Positions 1 to 8,856 of a DNA stretch of 64,000 bases are shown one piece after another. The translations under genes were made by a program, and so were the position numbers. Position 1 is the stretch's first letter, and each line of letters opens with the position of its first letter. The DNA comes from Algoriphagus marinus (GTDB lineage: Bacteria; Bacteroidota; Bacteroidia; Cytophagales; Cyclobacteriaceae). The notes under the pieces are model-generated. The model did not search any database. It worked only from the letters and a program-made list of their open reading frames with translations, and was not told where the DNA came from. The DNA is taken from NCBI RefSeq assembly GCF_001936475.1, contig NZ_MSPQ01000001.1, positions 682,001 to 746,000 of the forward strand, in the 5' to 3' direction.

Positions 1-90
1 GAATTAATCATTGCATGTCTAAATTTCACAGCAAAGATGACTTGAAGATGAATTTGAGTGAAAGTGTTAGCCATAAAATTTCTTTTTTAA

Positions 91-316
91 CTACCGTGCC
101 TACGGCACTTTTAAAAATTACAATCTTAAAAACCTACCGAGCTTTTTTGCCTACGGCAAATCACATGTATTAAATTCGAACTATTAACTTGATTATTCAA
201 TAAGTGGGATAAAATATTTCAAAAAACCCAGCTTCAAAAAGCCTATCCCAAAGTTCCGTAGGAACTAAAGCTCGGTAGTAAAAAAAGTTTAGATTGAGCG
301 CTAGTCCCATCGGGAC
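91..316. repeat. Cluster of short hairpins in the 5' intergenic region
   Basis: The first 321 bases hold no convincing gene. They contain four perfect hairpins with 3-nt loops: GTGCC/GGCAC (96-108), TTTGCC/GGCAAA (146-160), AGTTCC/GGAACT (252-266) and GTCCC/GGGAC (304-316). A longer inverted repeat, CCTACCGAGC at 133-142 and GCTCGGTAG at 270-278, brackets the middle two. The last hairpin lies 6 bp beyond the methyltransferase stop codon and could act as a transcript end, though it has no T tract. The rest of the stretch is AT-rich with no recognised feature. Confidence 0.55.
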
Positions 317-321
317 GATAC

Positions 322-1506
322 TCAAATCAGCTTACACCAAAAGACCTTAAAGCCGCTAGCTGTCTTGGTCCCGATTAAAAAATCATCTCCACCATCTTTC
401 AATCCAAATTTCTTTTTGAATGCGTCTGATCCGGAAGCATAGTTTCGGGTAATTACATTGACTTTTCCACTTGGAAATTGCTTTTTCAGCTCATTCTTTT
501 TAGGATTGATTTCTTCAAAAATCTCAAAAATCCGACCCGGGATATCAGGACTCACTTCATTTGTAGTGTAAAGGTGACTATTCGCATCCAGCTTTTTTAA
601 CCCAAAACGATTCCCAAATATCTTAAAAGCTCCAGCTTTTAAAACTGCTCCAAAAGGTTCGATTAGATACTTTTCTACTTCTCCAAAACTTGCTTGGGTA
701 CTTCCTTCCTCTCCTGGCGAAAAAGAAAAGGCTGAAGTTTCTTTTCCTAGATCTATTGCTTCAATTTCTAGAAAATCTTGTTTCGCTTTTTTGTTCCATA
801 AAAGCAGGAGCTCTTTTACTTCATTCTTTACTGAAATGACTTGCACTTTTCGGATTTCCGGCAGCTCCTCCAAAGCCTGAGCGATATCAAGCATTGGGGA
901 AAGTTTCAGTAAGATGGAATTTGCTTTACTCTTCATCAACTCCCACGCAGCAACTACATTGGGCTGACAATCTTCAAGTTTATAGAGCTTTTGATTAGAA
1001 TCCCCTCTTCGTGCGGGATCAGCATAGATCAGATCAAAATGCTTTTCTGATTTGGCTAAGTAATCTAAGCCATCGCCAATTTCGATTTGAAATTTACCCG
1101 GAGCTAAAGTCTCCAAATTATGAATAGCAATTTTCGCAAGTTCTTCCTGCTGCTCGCAATAAATAGCTTTTTCAAAACCCTTGCTCAAATAAAAACTATC
1201 TACTCCAAATCCCCCCGTCAAATCGATCATAAGTTTTCCAGATTGTGATTTAGCTTTGAATTTGGCAGTTTCTTCGGAACTACTTTGCTCCAGTGAAACA
1301 CTTGCAGGAAAAATCAAATCAGGATTTGAAGTCCAAGAGGAGAGTTTTTTCTTTGCCTTTTGTCGGGCAGAGATTTGCTGCACTGCAGCTTTCAGATCAA
1401 AATCAGTTTTGCCCTGATACTTAAAAAGTAAAAGTGCAGGATCTTCATTCAGATGATCCTGCACAAATTGTTTAAAGTCAGCCCGATGATATTGGCTCAA
1501 CTCCAT
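322..1506 (-). CDS. Class I SAM-dependent methyltransferase, PG_1098/THUMP-like type
   Basis: The 394-residue protein has a Rossmann-fold methyltransferase core. Glycine-rich motif I (DLTGGFGVD) is at about residues 95-103 and a DPARR motif at about 163-167 sits at the catalytic motif-IV position. An N-terminal helical region and a C-terminal RNA-binding-like half match the layout of the Bacteroidota family typified by Porphyromonas PG_1098. There is no signal peptide, so it is cytoplasmic. Its ATG directly follows the stop of asd with no spacer, so the two are almost certainly cotranscribed and coupled. A nucleic-acid substrate, probably RNA, is inferred from the family; the target is unknown. 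Confidence 0.85.
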   Translation of the reverse strand: MELSQYHRADFKQFVQDHLNEDPALLLFKYQGKTDFDLKAAVQQISARQKAKKKLSSWTSNPDLIFPASVSLEQSSSEETAKFKAKSQSGKLMIDLTGGFGVDSFYLSKGFEKAIYCEQQEELAKIAIHNLETLAPGKFQIEIGDGLDYLAKSEKHFDLIYADPARRGDSNQKLYKLEDCQPNVVAAWELMKSKANSILLKLSPMLDIAQALEELPEIRKVQVISVKNEVKELLLLWNKKAKQDFLEIEAIDLGKETSAFSFSPGEEGSTQASFGEVEKYLIEPFGAVLKAGAFKIFGNRFGLKKLDANSHLYTTNEVSPDIPGRIFEIFEEINPKKNELKKQFPSGKVNVITRNYASGSDAFKKKFGLKDGGDDFLIGTKTASGFKVFWCKLI

Positions 1507-2496
1507 TTAGACTAGTTTATTTTCAAGCGCATAGGATGCGATTTGGACAGCATTGGTTGCTGCGCCTTTTCGAAGGTTATCCGCTACGATCCACATATTC
1601 AGTGTATTCGCTTGGGATTCATCTCTTCGAAGTCTTCCCACAAACACTTCATCCTTTTTATGAGCAGTAATTGGCATTGGATAAACGAAATTTGCAGGAT
1701 CATCCTGTACAATTACTCCTGGCGCGTTTGAAAGTAATTCACGCACTTCAGCCAAATCGAAATCTTCCTTGAACTCTACATTCACCGCTTCAGAGTGTCC
1801 ACCCATGGTTGGAATCCTTACTGTGGTTGCAGTTACTTTTATACTATCATCAGAGAAAATCTTCTTGGTCTCATTGATCATCTTCATCTCCTCTTTGGTA
1901 TAGCCATTCGGCTGGAACACATCAATGTGAGGAAGCACGTTCATATCGATCTTATGCGGATAGACCATCTCCGGGGTAGTTCCAGCTCGCTCAGCCATCA
2001 TCTGATCTACTGCGGCCTTCCCAGTGCCCGTCACGGACTGATAGGTTGAAACTACAATACGCTTAATGCCATACCGCTGACGCAAAGGCTCAAGAGCCAA
2101 GACCATCTGGATCGTGGAGCAATTTGGATTAGCAATGATTTTATCTTCCTTAGAAAGCTCTTTTGCATTAATCTCTGGCACTACCAATTTCTTGCTTGGA
2201 TCCATTCTCCAGGCAGAAGAGTTATCGATAACCAATGTACCGACCTCTGCAAATTTCGGTGCCCACTCTAAAGATGTACTGCCTCCGGCAGAAAATATTG
2301 CAATCTCGGGTTTAAGAGATACCGCTTCTGCCAAACCAATAACCGAAAAGTCTTTACCCTTATAGGCTATTTTTTTACCTACAGACCGCTCACTGGCGAC
2401 TAGTAGAAGTTCGTCAAAAGGGAAATTGTGCTCATCAAGCACTTCAAGAATTTCGGATCCTACCAAGCCGGTAGCTCCTACCACTGCTAATTTCAT
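1507..2496 (-). CDS. asd: Aspartate-semialdehyde dehydrogenase
   Basis: This enzyme reduces aspartyl phosphate to aspartate semialdehyde with NADPH, the branch point to lysine/diaminopimelate, methionine and threonine. The 329-residue protein starts with the dinucleotide-binding GATGLVG motif (residues 7-13). It carries the catalytic cysteine in NPNCST (Cys126) and the base histidine in GGHSE (His234). Length and motifs are typical for the bacterial family. It is the first gene of a two-gene minus-strand unit with the methyltransferase at 322-1506. A TACTTTTA sequence at 2533-2540 resembles the -7 box of Bacteroidota promoters except for its last base. Confidence 0.96.
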   Translation of the reverse strand: MKLAVVGATGLVGSEILEVLDEHNFPFDELLLVASERSVGKKIAYKGKDFSVIGLAEAVSLKPEIAIFSAGGSTSLEWAPKFAEVGTLVIDNSSAWRMDPSKKLVVPEINAKELSKEDKIIANPNCSTIQMVLALEPLRQRYGIKRIVVSTYQSVTGTGKAAVDQMMAERAGTTPEMVYPHKIDMNVLPHIDVFQPNGYTKEEMKMINETKKIFSDDSIKVTATTVRIPTMGGHSEAVNVEFKEDFDLAEVRELLSNAPGVIVQDDPANFVYPMPITAHKKDEVFVGRLRRDESQANTLNMWIVADNLRKGAATNAVQIASYALENKLV

Positions 2497-2674
2497 CGAA
2501 AGGGTCGTAATAGGTTGTTAAAATTGAAGGTGTAAAAGTAAGTACTATGCAGTCATTTTCAGGTTAATCCTGATAAATATTGATTCATTTAGATAGAAAA
2601 AAAATTAAGGGAAGTCTGTTATTTATCTCAAACTGATTTAGTAGATTAGTTCAAATTTTTATACTAATTCCTTT

Positions 2675-5179
2675 ATGATCAATTTTTTAACATTGGTGTT
2701 AATCCAATTTCTTCCTCTTCTATTCATTAATAAAGTCCAAAATGGAAATCAAAAACAAGATTTTGAGGAAGAGTTTGCGATTGTTAATGCCCCGATGGAG
2801 TTTCTCCCAGGGTGGACAGCAAATGAATTGAGAGCAACCTCTTCAAGAATATTCCAAACTAACCTAGGAAGAAATAACTCCAAAGCCGTGGCAGTTCAGC
2901 CTATTTCAACTTTTAATGGGGAACTTACCGTCAGCCTTATAAATGAAGATTTTGAGGATCCAAAAGTTGAGTTTTGGGCGAGATCAATTCAAAATGGAAC
3001 AGGAACCAGGTCAGCTGAAGTTTACTATTCATGGAAAAATGACTCTCAATCATCTTTTTCAGAGCCCACTTTACTTGGGAGTTTACAAGAGTTTGAAAAT
3101 CAAAATCAAGATTTTAGGAAATTTCAAATGGAACTTCCGGATTCCTTAAGGACAATAACAAGAATAACCTTAAAAATAGAGGTTCGGTATGGAGCCGGAA
3201 CAGGAAGTGCTGCAAGATGGATCATGGATGACTTTGAATTTGGCGATTTTGAGGTTGATTTGAAATCGCCAACTATAACCCAAATAAGGGGATTTGACTC
3301 CAATCAACTTGAGCTTACTTTCGATGAAGCATTGGATCCGGTCTTTCCGCTTTTTCAAGTAAACTATGATTTGGAGGGCACCGAACCAGAATCGGTAATT
3401 CTAAAGAATGATACCTTGGTTTATTTGTCATTTGATCAGGATTTGGCCAAAGGCAGGGATTATAATCTAAGAATGAAACAGATTCCCGATCTAATCGGCA
3501 ATTTTCTTAGTGACACTTTGGTCAATTTTACTTTTTTTGACCCTACAGATATTCCGGCTAAAGGATTGGTGATCAATGAAATTATGCCTGCTCCAAGAGC
3601 GGATTTAGATCTGCCAAATGTAGAATATGTAGAGCTTTTTCATACAGGTGATTTTCCATATAGGTTAGAAAATGTCACTTGGGCAAATTCAAGAACTCAG
3701 GTGAAACTAAATGAATTTTGGATCTTCCCTGGGGAGTTTCTTCTTCTTGTTCCTCAAAATCAAGCAATAGGATTTGAGCTCTATGGGAAAGTTCTGGAAG
3801 TAGCTAGCTGGCCTACATTGCTAAATTCTGGGGATCGATTGCGGATCGAAACTGATAAGGGGGATAAAGTGGACGAGTTGGCTTACTCTACAGCGAATTG
3901 GGGTGGGAGTGAGTTTGCAAATGGTGGATATAGTCTAGAAGTAAGTAATCCTTTCTACGCTTGTGAGCAATCGGAGCTTCTAGTTCCTTCCAAGGATCCG
4001 CTACGGGGAACTCCCGGGAAGGTTAATTCTAATTTCGATCTCACTTCGGATTCTGATTTACCAAGATTGGAGGAGGGATATTTCATGAATTCGACAATGA
4101 TCAACTTGAGGTTTTCAGAGCCGATCATTCCCAATGCATCTAGTCTAAATTTTTCTTTTTCGCCAGATCTTGAATTGGACTCAGTTATATTTTTAGACTC
4201 TCGATCCATTCAATTGATCCTAAAGTCTGAAGCCATATCGAATCAAGTTTATCAGCTTGAAATAAATGGAATCAGCGATTGTAGTGGAAACGAATCCTCT
4301 AATTCTTTTGAGTTGATATTACCGATTCCTGCAAAAAAAGGAGATTTAATCATTAATGAACTTTTATTCAACCCAAAAACAGGAAGTCCAAAATTTGTGG
4401 AAGTGTATAATCGTACAGGTTCATATCTGGAAATCGGAGATTGGAAATTAGCGAATCTGAATGAGCTAGGAGAAGTAGATCAAATCAGAAGGCTTGCTGA
4501 AAACCGACTTCAGATACCTCCAAAAAGCTATCTATCTATTACCACAAATATCGACCGATTAAAAATTGACTATCCACTAGCCTCTTCAGGAGCCTTCCAT
4601 TTGCTCAGGACACTACCAAGCTATCCCATTTCAAGTGGAAATGTGGTTTTGCTGGATCCTGAGGAAAGCGTTGCGGAATTGTTTTCATACGAGGAAGATC
4701 TCCACCATCCACTATTGAGAGATCCGAAAGGTGTTTCTTTAGAGCGGATTTCCTCAGACAGCCCGATTTCCAACCCTTCTAATTGGCACTCGGCCTCGGG
4801 AATAGTGGGATATGCCACTCCGGGGATGAAAAATTCCCAACTGATTTCTAACGAATTTGATGGAGAAATACTGCAGATTGAACCCAAAGTATTTGATCCG
4901 GAAGGTAGCAAGGGTAATACTTTCACCAGTATCCGATATGAACTCGATCAAAGTGGTTGGGTTGGAAACTTTCGGATATACGCTATTTCCGGTCAGTTAA
5001 TTCAGGTTTTAGCACAAAATGAGTTATTGGGTGTCAATGGTCTTTTCACTTGGACGGGAACTGATACTCAAGGAAGAATAGTAAGGCCCGGTTACTATAT
5101 TTTGTTAGTTGAACTTTATGATGTGAAGGGAAATATTAAGGTCATAAAAGAGACGATTGCCATTGGTACATCTTTTTAA
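2675..5179 (+). CDS. Secreted lamin-tail-domain protein with FlgD-like C-terminus
   Basis: The 834-residue protein begins with a hydrophobic signal peptide. It has Ig/SbsA-like regions and two lamin-tail domains, starting near residue 297 (VINEIMPAP) and near residue 557 (IINELLFNP). The last ~60 residues (GRIVRPGYYILLVE and following) resemble the FlgD-Ig/T9SS-type C-terminal region used for surface sorting in Bacteroidota. It is probably exported and cell-surface attached or released. Lamin-tail domains in bacteria are found in secreted nucleases and adhesins, but no nuclease domain is visible here, so a structural or adhesive role is only a guess. It is a single gene, divergent from asd. 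Confidence 0.8.
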   Translation: MINFLTLVLIQFLPLLFINKVQNGNQKQDFEEEFAIVNAPMEFLPGWTANELRATSSRIFQTNLGRNNSKAVAVQPISTFNGELTVSLINEDFEDPKVEFWARSIQNGTGTRSAEVYYSWKNDSQSSFSEPTLLGSLQEFENQNQDFRKFQMELPDSLRTITRITLKIEVRYGAGTGSAARWIMDDFEFGDFEVDLKSPTITQIRGFDSNQLELTFDEALDPVFPLFQVNYDLEGTEPESVILKNDTLVYLSFDQDLAKGRDYNLRMKQIPDLIGNFLSDTLVNFTFFDPTDIPAKGLVINEIMPAPRADLDLPNVEYVELFHTGDFPYRLENVTWANSRTQVKLNEFWIFPGEFLLLVPQNQAIGFELYGKVLEVASWPTLLNSGDRLRIETDKGDKVDELAYSTANWGGSEFANGGYSLEVSNPFYACEQSELLVPSKDPLRGTPGKVNSNFDLTSDSDLPRLEEGYFMNSTMINLRFSEPIIPNASSLNFSFSPDLELDSVIFLDSRSIQLILKSEAISNQVYQLEINGISDCSGNESSNSFELILPIPAKKGDLIINELLFNPKTGSPKFVEVYNRTGSYLEIGDWKLANLNELGEVDQIRRLAENRLQIPPKSYLSITTNIDRLKIDYPLASSGAFHLLRTLPSYPISSGNVVLLDPEESVAELFSYEEDLHHPLLRDPKGVSLERISSDSPISNPSNWHSASGIVGYATPGMKNSQLISNEFDGEILQIEPKVFDPEGSKGNTFTSIRYELDQSGWVGNFRIYAISGQLIQVLAQNELLGVNGLFTWTGTDTQGRIVRPGYYILLVELYDVKGNIKVIKETIAIGTSF

Positions 5180-5246
5180 AAAATTTAAAAAAGTCTTTCA
5201 ATTTCCGAGAGATTTTTATTAAGTTAATAGAAATTAACATACACCC

Positions 5247-5417
5247 ATGGAAAAAGATCTGATTAATCAATCCCTTTACACTATTTGCCTTCAAAATGGC
5301 AAATCAATTGAGGACGCAATCCAGTATTTGAAGATGAAATACAAGCTGGATGTGGAAAACCTAGTCCTTGAAAAGCGTTTAAACAAAATTTTAAATGATG
5401 AAAAAGCCGTTGCATAA
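5247..5417 (+). CDS. Small conserved-looking hypothetical protein (56 aa)
   Basis: An ATG-initiated frame encodes a 56-residue charged helical protein (starts MEKDLINQSLY, ends NDEKAVA). It has no cysteine and no signal peptide. The stop codon lies inside the loop and 3' arm of a strong terminator hairpin at 5401-5431, which supports a real, short transcript unit. I do not recognise the family. Confidence 0.55.
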   Translation: MEKDLINQSLYTICLQNGKSIEDAIQYLKMKYKLDVENLVLEKRLNKILNDEKAVA

Positions 5418-5431
5418 CGGTTTTTTTTTGG
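5401..5431 (+). terminator. Rho-independent terminator of the 56-aa gene
   Basis: CCGTT-GCAT-AACGG forms a 5-bp GC-containing stem that extends through flanking A and T runs and is followed by nine Ts. It overlaps the stop codon of the small gene. Confidence 0.75.
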
Positions 5432-5626
5432 ATAAAATTTAAATTCATCTGATAATTAAGGTGTTATATTTTTTATATCTCTCGATCTATTAATTTGATT
5501 TTGTATTTCATTTCATTTTTATCATTTAGAAAATTTTATTTTTTGCAAATCCAAGGGCTAAATGTATTTTAGAGGTATCTATCAGGGTTGGTAGTCGATA
5601 AGAATAATCAACAAAACTAGTTTGCT

Positions 5627-6010
5627 ATGAGTCAGGGAGAAAAAACAGCGTATTCTCAGGAGGAATTGAAAGAATTTGAAGAGATCATCCTCAGTAAACT
5701 TGCTAGTGCAAAGGAAGAGTTACATATACTAAAAGAATCTTTGAGCAAGAAAAATGACAGTGGTACGGACTTTACTGCTTCTACATCTAAGCTGCTAGAA
5801 GATGGAGCGGATACTTTAGAGCGAGAGAGCCAAAACCAACTTGCTGCAAGACAACAAAAATTCATCATTAATCTTGAGAATGCTTTGATTCGTATCAAAA
5901 ATGGCACTTATGGGGTTTGTGTGGATACTGGTAAGTTGATCTCTAAAGAGCGATTAAAGGCAGTGCCACATACAATGCATTCCATTGAAGCTAAGCTGGC
6001 AAAGCAGTAA
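5627..6010 (+). CDS. TraR/DksA-family protein with a degenerate zinc finger
   Basis: The 127-residue protein has an N-terminal helical coiled region and a C-terminal DksA/TraR-type segment. Instead of the four-cysteine zinc finger it has a single cysteine, in YGVCVDTG (Cys98), followed by the family's GKLISKERLKAVPHT stretch. DksA-like proteins bind the RNA polymerase secondary channel and tune transcription during starvation. The single-cysteine form is, to my knowledge, common in Bacteroidota. It is followed after 3 nt by scpB, so the two probably form an operon. The preceding 209 bases are AT-rich and hold no other gene. Confidence 0.85.
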   Translation: MSQGEKTAYSQEELKEFEEIILSKLASAKEELHILKESLSKKNDSGTDFTASTSKLLEDGADTLERESQNQLAARQQKFIINLENALIRIKNGTYGVCVDTGKLISKERLKAVPHTMHSIEAKLAKQ

Positions 6011-6013
6011 GTT

Positions 6014-6574
6014 TTGGACTTTTTGCATCGCCATATTGAAGCGTTAATCTTTTGTTCACCTGTACCACTTCCTCAAGCGGAAATTTTAAAATGCCTCAAT
6101 GAGATGTTTGAAGCGGAGGTACCGAAAGAAGATGTTGCTGATGCGATTAAGGATTTAAGAGAAAAATATAAGTCTGAAGATTTTTCTTTTCAACTTGATT
6201 TTCTAGGTGGAGGCTATCAATTTTTGACTAAACCTGCCTACCAAACTTCAATTAGTATTCTTTTGCGGCAGCAATCTCAAAAAAGATTGTCTACTGCTCA
6301 GTTGGAAACCCTGTCAATTATTGCCTACAAACAACCGATTACCAAAGGGGAAATTGAACAGATAAGAGGAGTCAACAGTGACTATTCTGTCCAAAAATTA
6401 TTAGAAAAAGAGTTAATAGAAATCCAAGGTAAGTCCGAGGGAGTAGGAAGGCCATTGATTTATGGTACTTCAGGGAAGTTTATGGAGTATTTTGGGATCA
6501 ATACGATCAGTGATCTTCCGCAGCCTAAGGATTTTTCTCAGCCTGAAAATCAAATCGGAGAGCAGAGAGATTAA
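6014..6574 (+). CDS. scpB: Segregation and condensation protein B
   Basis: ScpB dimers bind ScpA and the SMC ATPase to form bacterial condensin, which compacts and segregates the chromosome. The 186-residue protein has the two winged-helix domains of the family, with the characteristic LSIIAYKQPITKGEIEQIRG segment in the second. The start is a TTG at 6014, 3 nt after the previous stop. It gives the typical N-terminus (DFLHRHIEALIF), and no in-frame ATG fits better. The gene is convergent with the SprT-like gene and they nearly abut. Confidence 0.93.
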   Translation: MDFLHRHIEALIFCSPVPLPQAEILKCLNEMFEAEVPKEDVADAIKDLREKYKSEDFSFQLDFLGGGYQFLTKPAYQTSISILLRQQSQKRLSTAQLETLSIIAYKQPITKGEIEQIRGVNSDYSVQKLLEKELIEIQGKSEGVGRPLIYGTSGKFMEYFGINTISDLPQPKDFSQPENQIGEQRD

Positions 6575-7198
6575 TTATTCTTGGAGTTTGACTTTAGCCA
6601 TTTGAGTGATCAGGAATTTTTTTCCGGATTTTACTTCTAGGCAAAGGACTCTTGTTCTTCTTGTCTCACCTTTTTCAAATTCTCTCCCGGATAGTAAAAA
6701 GCGATTTCCAGGTTTTAAATCTGATAGAAAAAGATCCTTCGCAAGTTCATTTTTTTGATCATACTTACTCATTTCTTTCATTAAAAAAAGATCAGCTGCA
6801 GAACTGGCTTTAGGATTTTGCATGTGCTTTCGCAAAGGAATCAGGATATCGAGCGGGAAAATCTCATCCTTTAATATGGGGAAAAGTAACTCTTGAAACG
6901 TGCTTTTCCATTCGATTCCATGTGGGTTGATATTTATGCTAAACTTCGTAAAAGCATAAAGATGTGCAACCTCGTGAATATAAGTGAGTAAAAATTGATA
7001 AGGGTTGAGGTCTCGGTTTATGGTGATTGTCTGGATCTTTCGATCTCTCCTATATCTAAAATCCCCGAGTTTGGTTTTTCTCGACTGGCTTACCTGGAAA
7101 TTGAAAGGTTCTTTTTCCCACAAGTCTAAACAATATTGAATTGCGGATTTGGGAAGGTGGTTGCCGAAAATAAGTTTGAGGTTTTCCCTACTATTCAT
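6575..7198 (-). CDS. SprT-like zinc metalloprotease domain protein
   Basis: The protein contains the HExxH zinc-binding motif (HEVAH, about residues 75-79) and a downstream HGIEW motif supplying a third ligand, as in the SprT/SprTN family. I chose the ATG at 7198, giving 207 residues. A longer frame begins with TTG at 7213 inside the terminator of the upstream lipoprotein gene and is less likely. SprT proteins are cytoplasmic; eukaryotic relatives cut DNA-crosslinked proteins, but the bacterial role is unclear. It is convergent with scpB. Confidence 0.85.
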   Translation of the reverse strand: MNSRENLKLIFGNHLPKSAIQYCLDLWEKEPFNFQVSQSRKTKLGDFRYRRDRKIQTITINRDLNPYQFLLTYIHEVAHLYAFTKFSININPHGIEWKSTFQELLFPILKDEIFPLDILIPLRKHMQNPKASSAADLFLMKEMSKYDQKNELAKDLFLSDLKPGNRFLLSGREFEKGETRRTRVLCLEVKSGKKFLITQMAKVKLQE

Positions 7199-7211
7199 GG
7201 CTAAAAATACC

Positions 7212-7249
7212 AAAAAAAAGAGCTCCGGATTCCGGAGCTCAATTTTTTT
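7212..7249 (-). terminator. Strong terminator after the small lipoprotein gene
   Basis: A 9-bp perfect stem, GAGCTCCGG/CCGGAGCTC, with a 3-nt loop is followed on the minus strand by eight Ts. On the plus strand it is also followed by a T run, so it could work in both directions. Confidence 0.85.
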
Positions 7250-7265
7250 AGAAGTGGAGAGTTAA

Positions 7266-7463
7266 TTACTTAACTTCTTCAACAATCTCTTCTACTACTA
7301 CAGCAGAAGAATCAGCAGTTTCTTCAACTACTTCGATTGTCTCTTCAACAACTACTTCAGTAGATTCTACTGTTTCTGTTGTCTCTTCAGTTACTTCTTT
7401 GTTGCCGCAAGATGCAGTTGCCATTAGGCCAACGATTGCGAAAATTGCAAATACCTTTTTCAT
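7266..7463 (-). CDS. Small acidic lipoprotein
   Basis: The 65-residue protein has a lipoprotein signal peptide (MKKVFAIFAIVGLMATASC) with the lipid-anchor cysteine at residue 19. The mature part is low-complexity and strongly acidic, made of repeated Val/Glu/Thr runs. The function is unknown; the composition suggests an unstructured, negatively charged envelope tether. Expression signals are clear: a perfect TAnnTTTG box upstream at 7490-7497 and a strong terminator at 7212-7249, so it is a monocistronic and probably well-expressed gene. Confidence 0.8.
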   Translation of the reverse strand: MKKVFAIFAIVGLMATASCGNKEVTEETTETVESTEVVVEETIEVVEETADSSAVVVEEIVEEVK

Positions 7464-7489
7464 TTTTTGTGGTTTTCTTAATTACGCTG

Positions 7490-7497
7490 CAAATGTA
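7490..7497 (-). promoter_or_regulatory. Bacteroidota-type -7 promoter box
   Basis: The minus strand reads TACATTTG, a perfect match to the TAnnTTTG consensus, 27 nt upstream of the lipoprotein ATG. A TTTG at 7522-7525 may be the -33 element, with a slightly long spacer of 24 nt. Confidence 0.6.
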
Positions 7498-7540
7498 TTA
7501 TTACTTTGATCAATAAAACAACAAACCGCTCAAAATATTT

Positions 7541-8854
7541 TTATTTGTTTTTGTAAATAATTTTTACAGGAACTCCTTCGAAATCAAAGTTTTCCCGGAG
7601 TCTGTTTTCTAAATACCTAGTATATGGCGATTTGATGTACTGGGGAAGGTTACAGAAGAAAGCGATCACCGGATTTTTGGTTGGTAATTGGGTCACATAT
7701 TTGATTTTGATGTATTTCCCTTTCCATGCGGGCGGCGGATATTTTTCAATTTCCGGAAGCATTACGTCATTTAATTTTGAAGTAGTGACCTTCCTAGTTT
7801 TATTTTCATAGACTTTTACCGCAAGTTCAATAGCCTGAAAGATTCGCTGCTTTTCAGTTACTGAGGTGAAAATGATAGGAATCCATTTGTTTTCTCCGAG
7901 TCTTTCGATCATATCATCTTTGATGGTTCCCATGGTTTTATGATCCTTTTCGATCAAATCCCATTTGTTTACCATGATCATCACCCCTTTGTTATTCTTG
8001 ATTGCAAGAGCAATTAGATTGATATCTTGAGCCTCCAGACCTCTCGTAGCATCAACCATGATGATTACTACATCAGATTCTTCGAGAGTTCTTAATGAAC
8101 GCATCACTGAATAAAACTCCACATCCTCGGTTACTTTAGCTTTTTTTCTTATTCCAGCCGTATCGGTGATAATAAAATCTTGGCCAAAAAGCTTGTATCT
8201 GGTATGAATAGCATCCCGAGTAGTGCCAGCCTCGTTGGTGACAATAGAACGCTCTTTTCCTAAAAGTGCATTTAGAAATGATGATTTCCCCACATTTGGT
8301 CTTCCAAGAATAGAAATTTTTGGAGTATCCGCATCAGGATCTTCCTCGCCTTCATCTTCGAATTGAGTGATAACATGATCCAATAATTCGCCAGTGCCAC
8401 TTCCGCTCGCTGATGCTATTGGAAATACCTCATAGTCACTCACGCCCAAAGCGTAAAACTCATTCGCCATAAAGCTCTTTTCCTGATTATCCGCTTTGTT
8501 CGCAACAATGTAAACAGGCTTCTTCGTCGCTCTGAGTTCATGTGCAAAATCGGTATCCAAATCAGTGACACCATCATGGCAATCGACTACAAACAAAATC
8601 ACATCTGCTTCTTCGATAGCAAGTTTTACTTGCTTTCTGATTTCTGCTTCATACATATCATCAGAACCAATGACATAACCTCCTGTGTCAATAACTGAGA
8701 AGAATTTTCCTGCCCACTGAGCATGGCCATAGTGTCTGTCTCGGGTTACCCCGCTCATGTTATCTTCGATCGCTTTACGCTCCTCTACCAGTCGGTTAAA
8801 CAAAGTGGATTTCCCGACATTTGGTCTTCCTACTATTGCTACAATATTTGCCAT
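7541..8854 (-). CDS. der: Ribosome biogenesis GTPase Der (EngA)
   Basis: Der is an essential tandem GTPase needed for 50S subunit maturation. The 437-residue protein has two G domains with P-loops GRPNVGKS at about 9-16 and 184-191, NKAD (about 119) and NKWD (about 298) specificity motifs, and a C-terminal KH-like domain. I chose the ATG at 8854, giving the family N-terminus MANIVAIVGRPN; a TTG two codons upstream is possible. It starts 2 nt after the stop of era, so era and der form a translationally close pair. Confidence 0.97.
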   Translation of the reverse strand: MANIVAIVGRPNVGKSTLFNRLVEERKAIEDNMSGVTRDRHYGHAQWAGKFFSVIDTGGYVIGSDDMYEAEIRKQVKLAIEEADVILFVVDCHDGVTDLDTDFAHELRATKKPVYIVANKADNQEKSFMANEFYALGVSDYEVFPIASASGSGTGELLDHVITQFEDEGEEDPDADTPKISILGRPNVGKSSFLNALLGKERSIVTNEAGTTRDAIHTRYKLFGQDFIITDTAGIRKKAKVTEDVEFYSVMRSLRTLEESDVVIIMVDATRGLEAQDINLIALAIKNNKGVMIMVNKWDLIEKDHKTMGTIKDDMIERLGENKWIPIIFTSVTEKQRIFQAIELAVKVYENKTRKVTTSKLNDVMLPEIEKYPPPAWKGKYIKIKYVTQLPTKNPVIAFFCNLPQYIKSPYTRYLENRLRENFDFEGVPVKIIYKNK

Positions 8855-8856
8855 AA

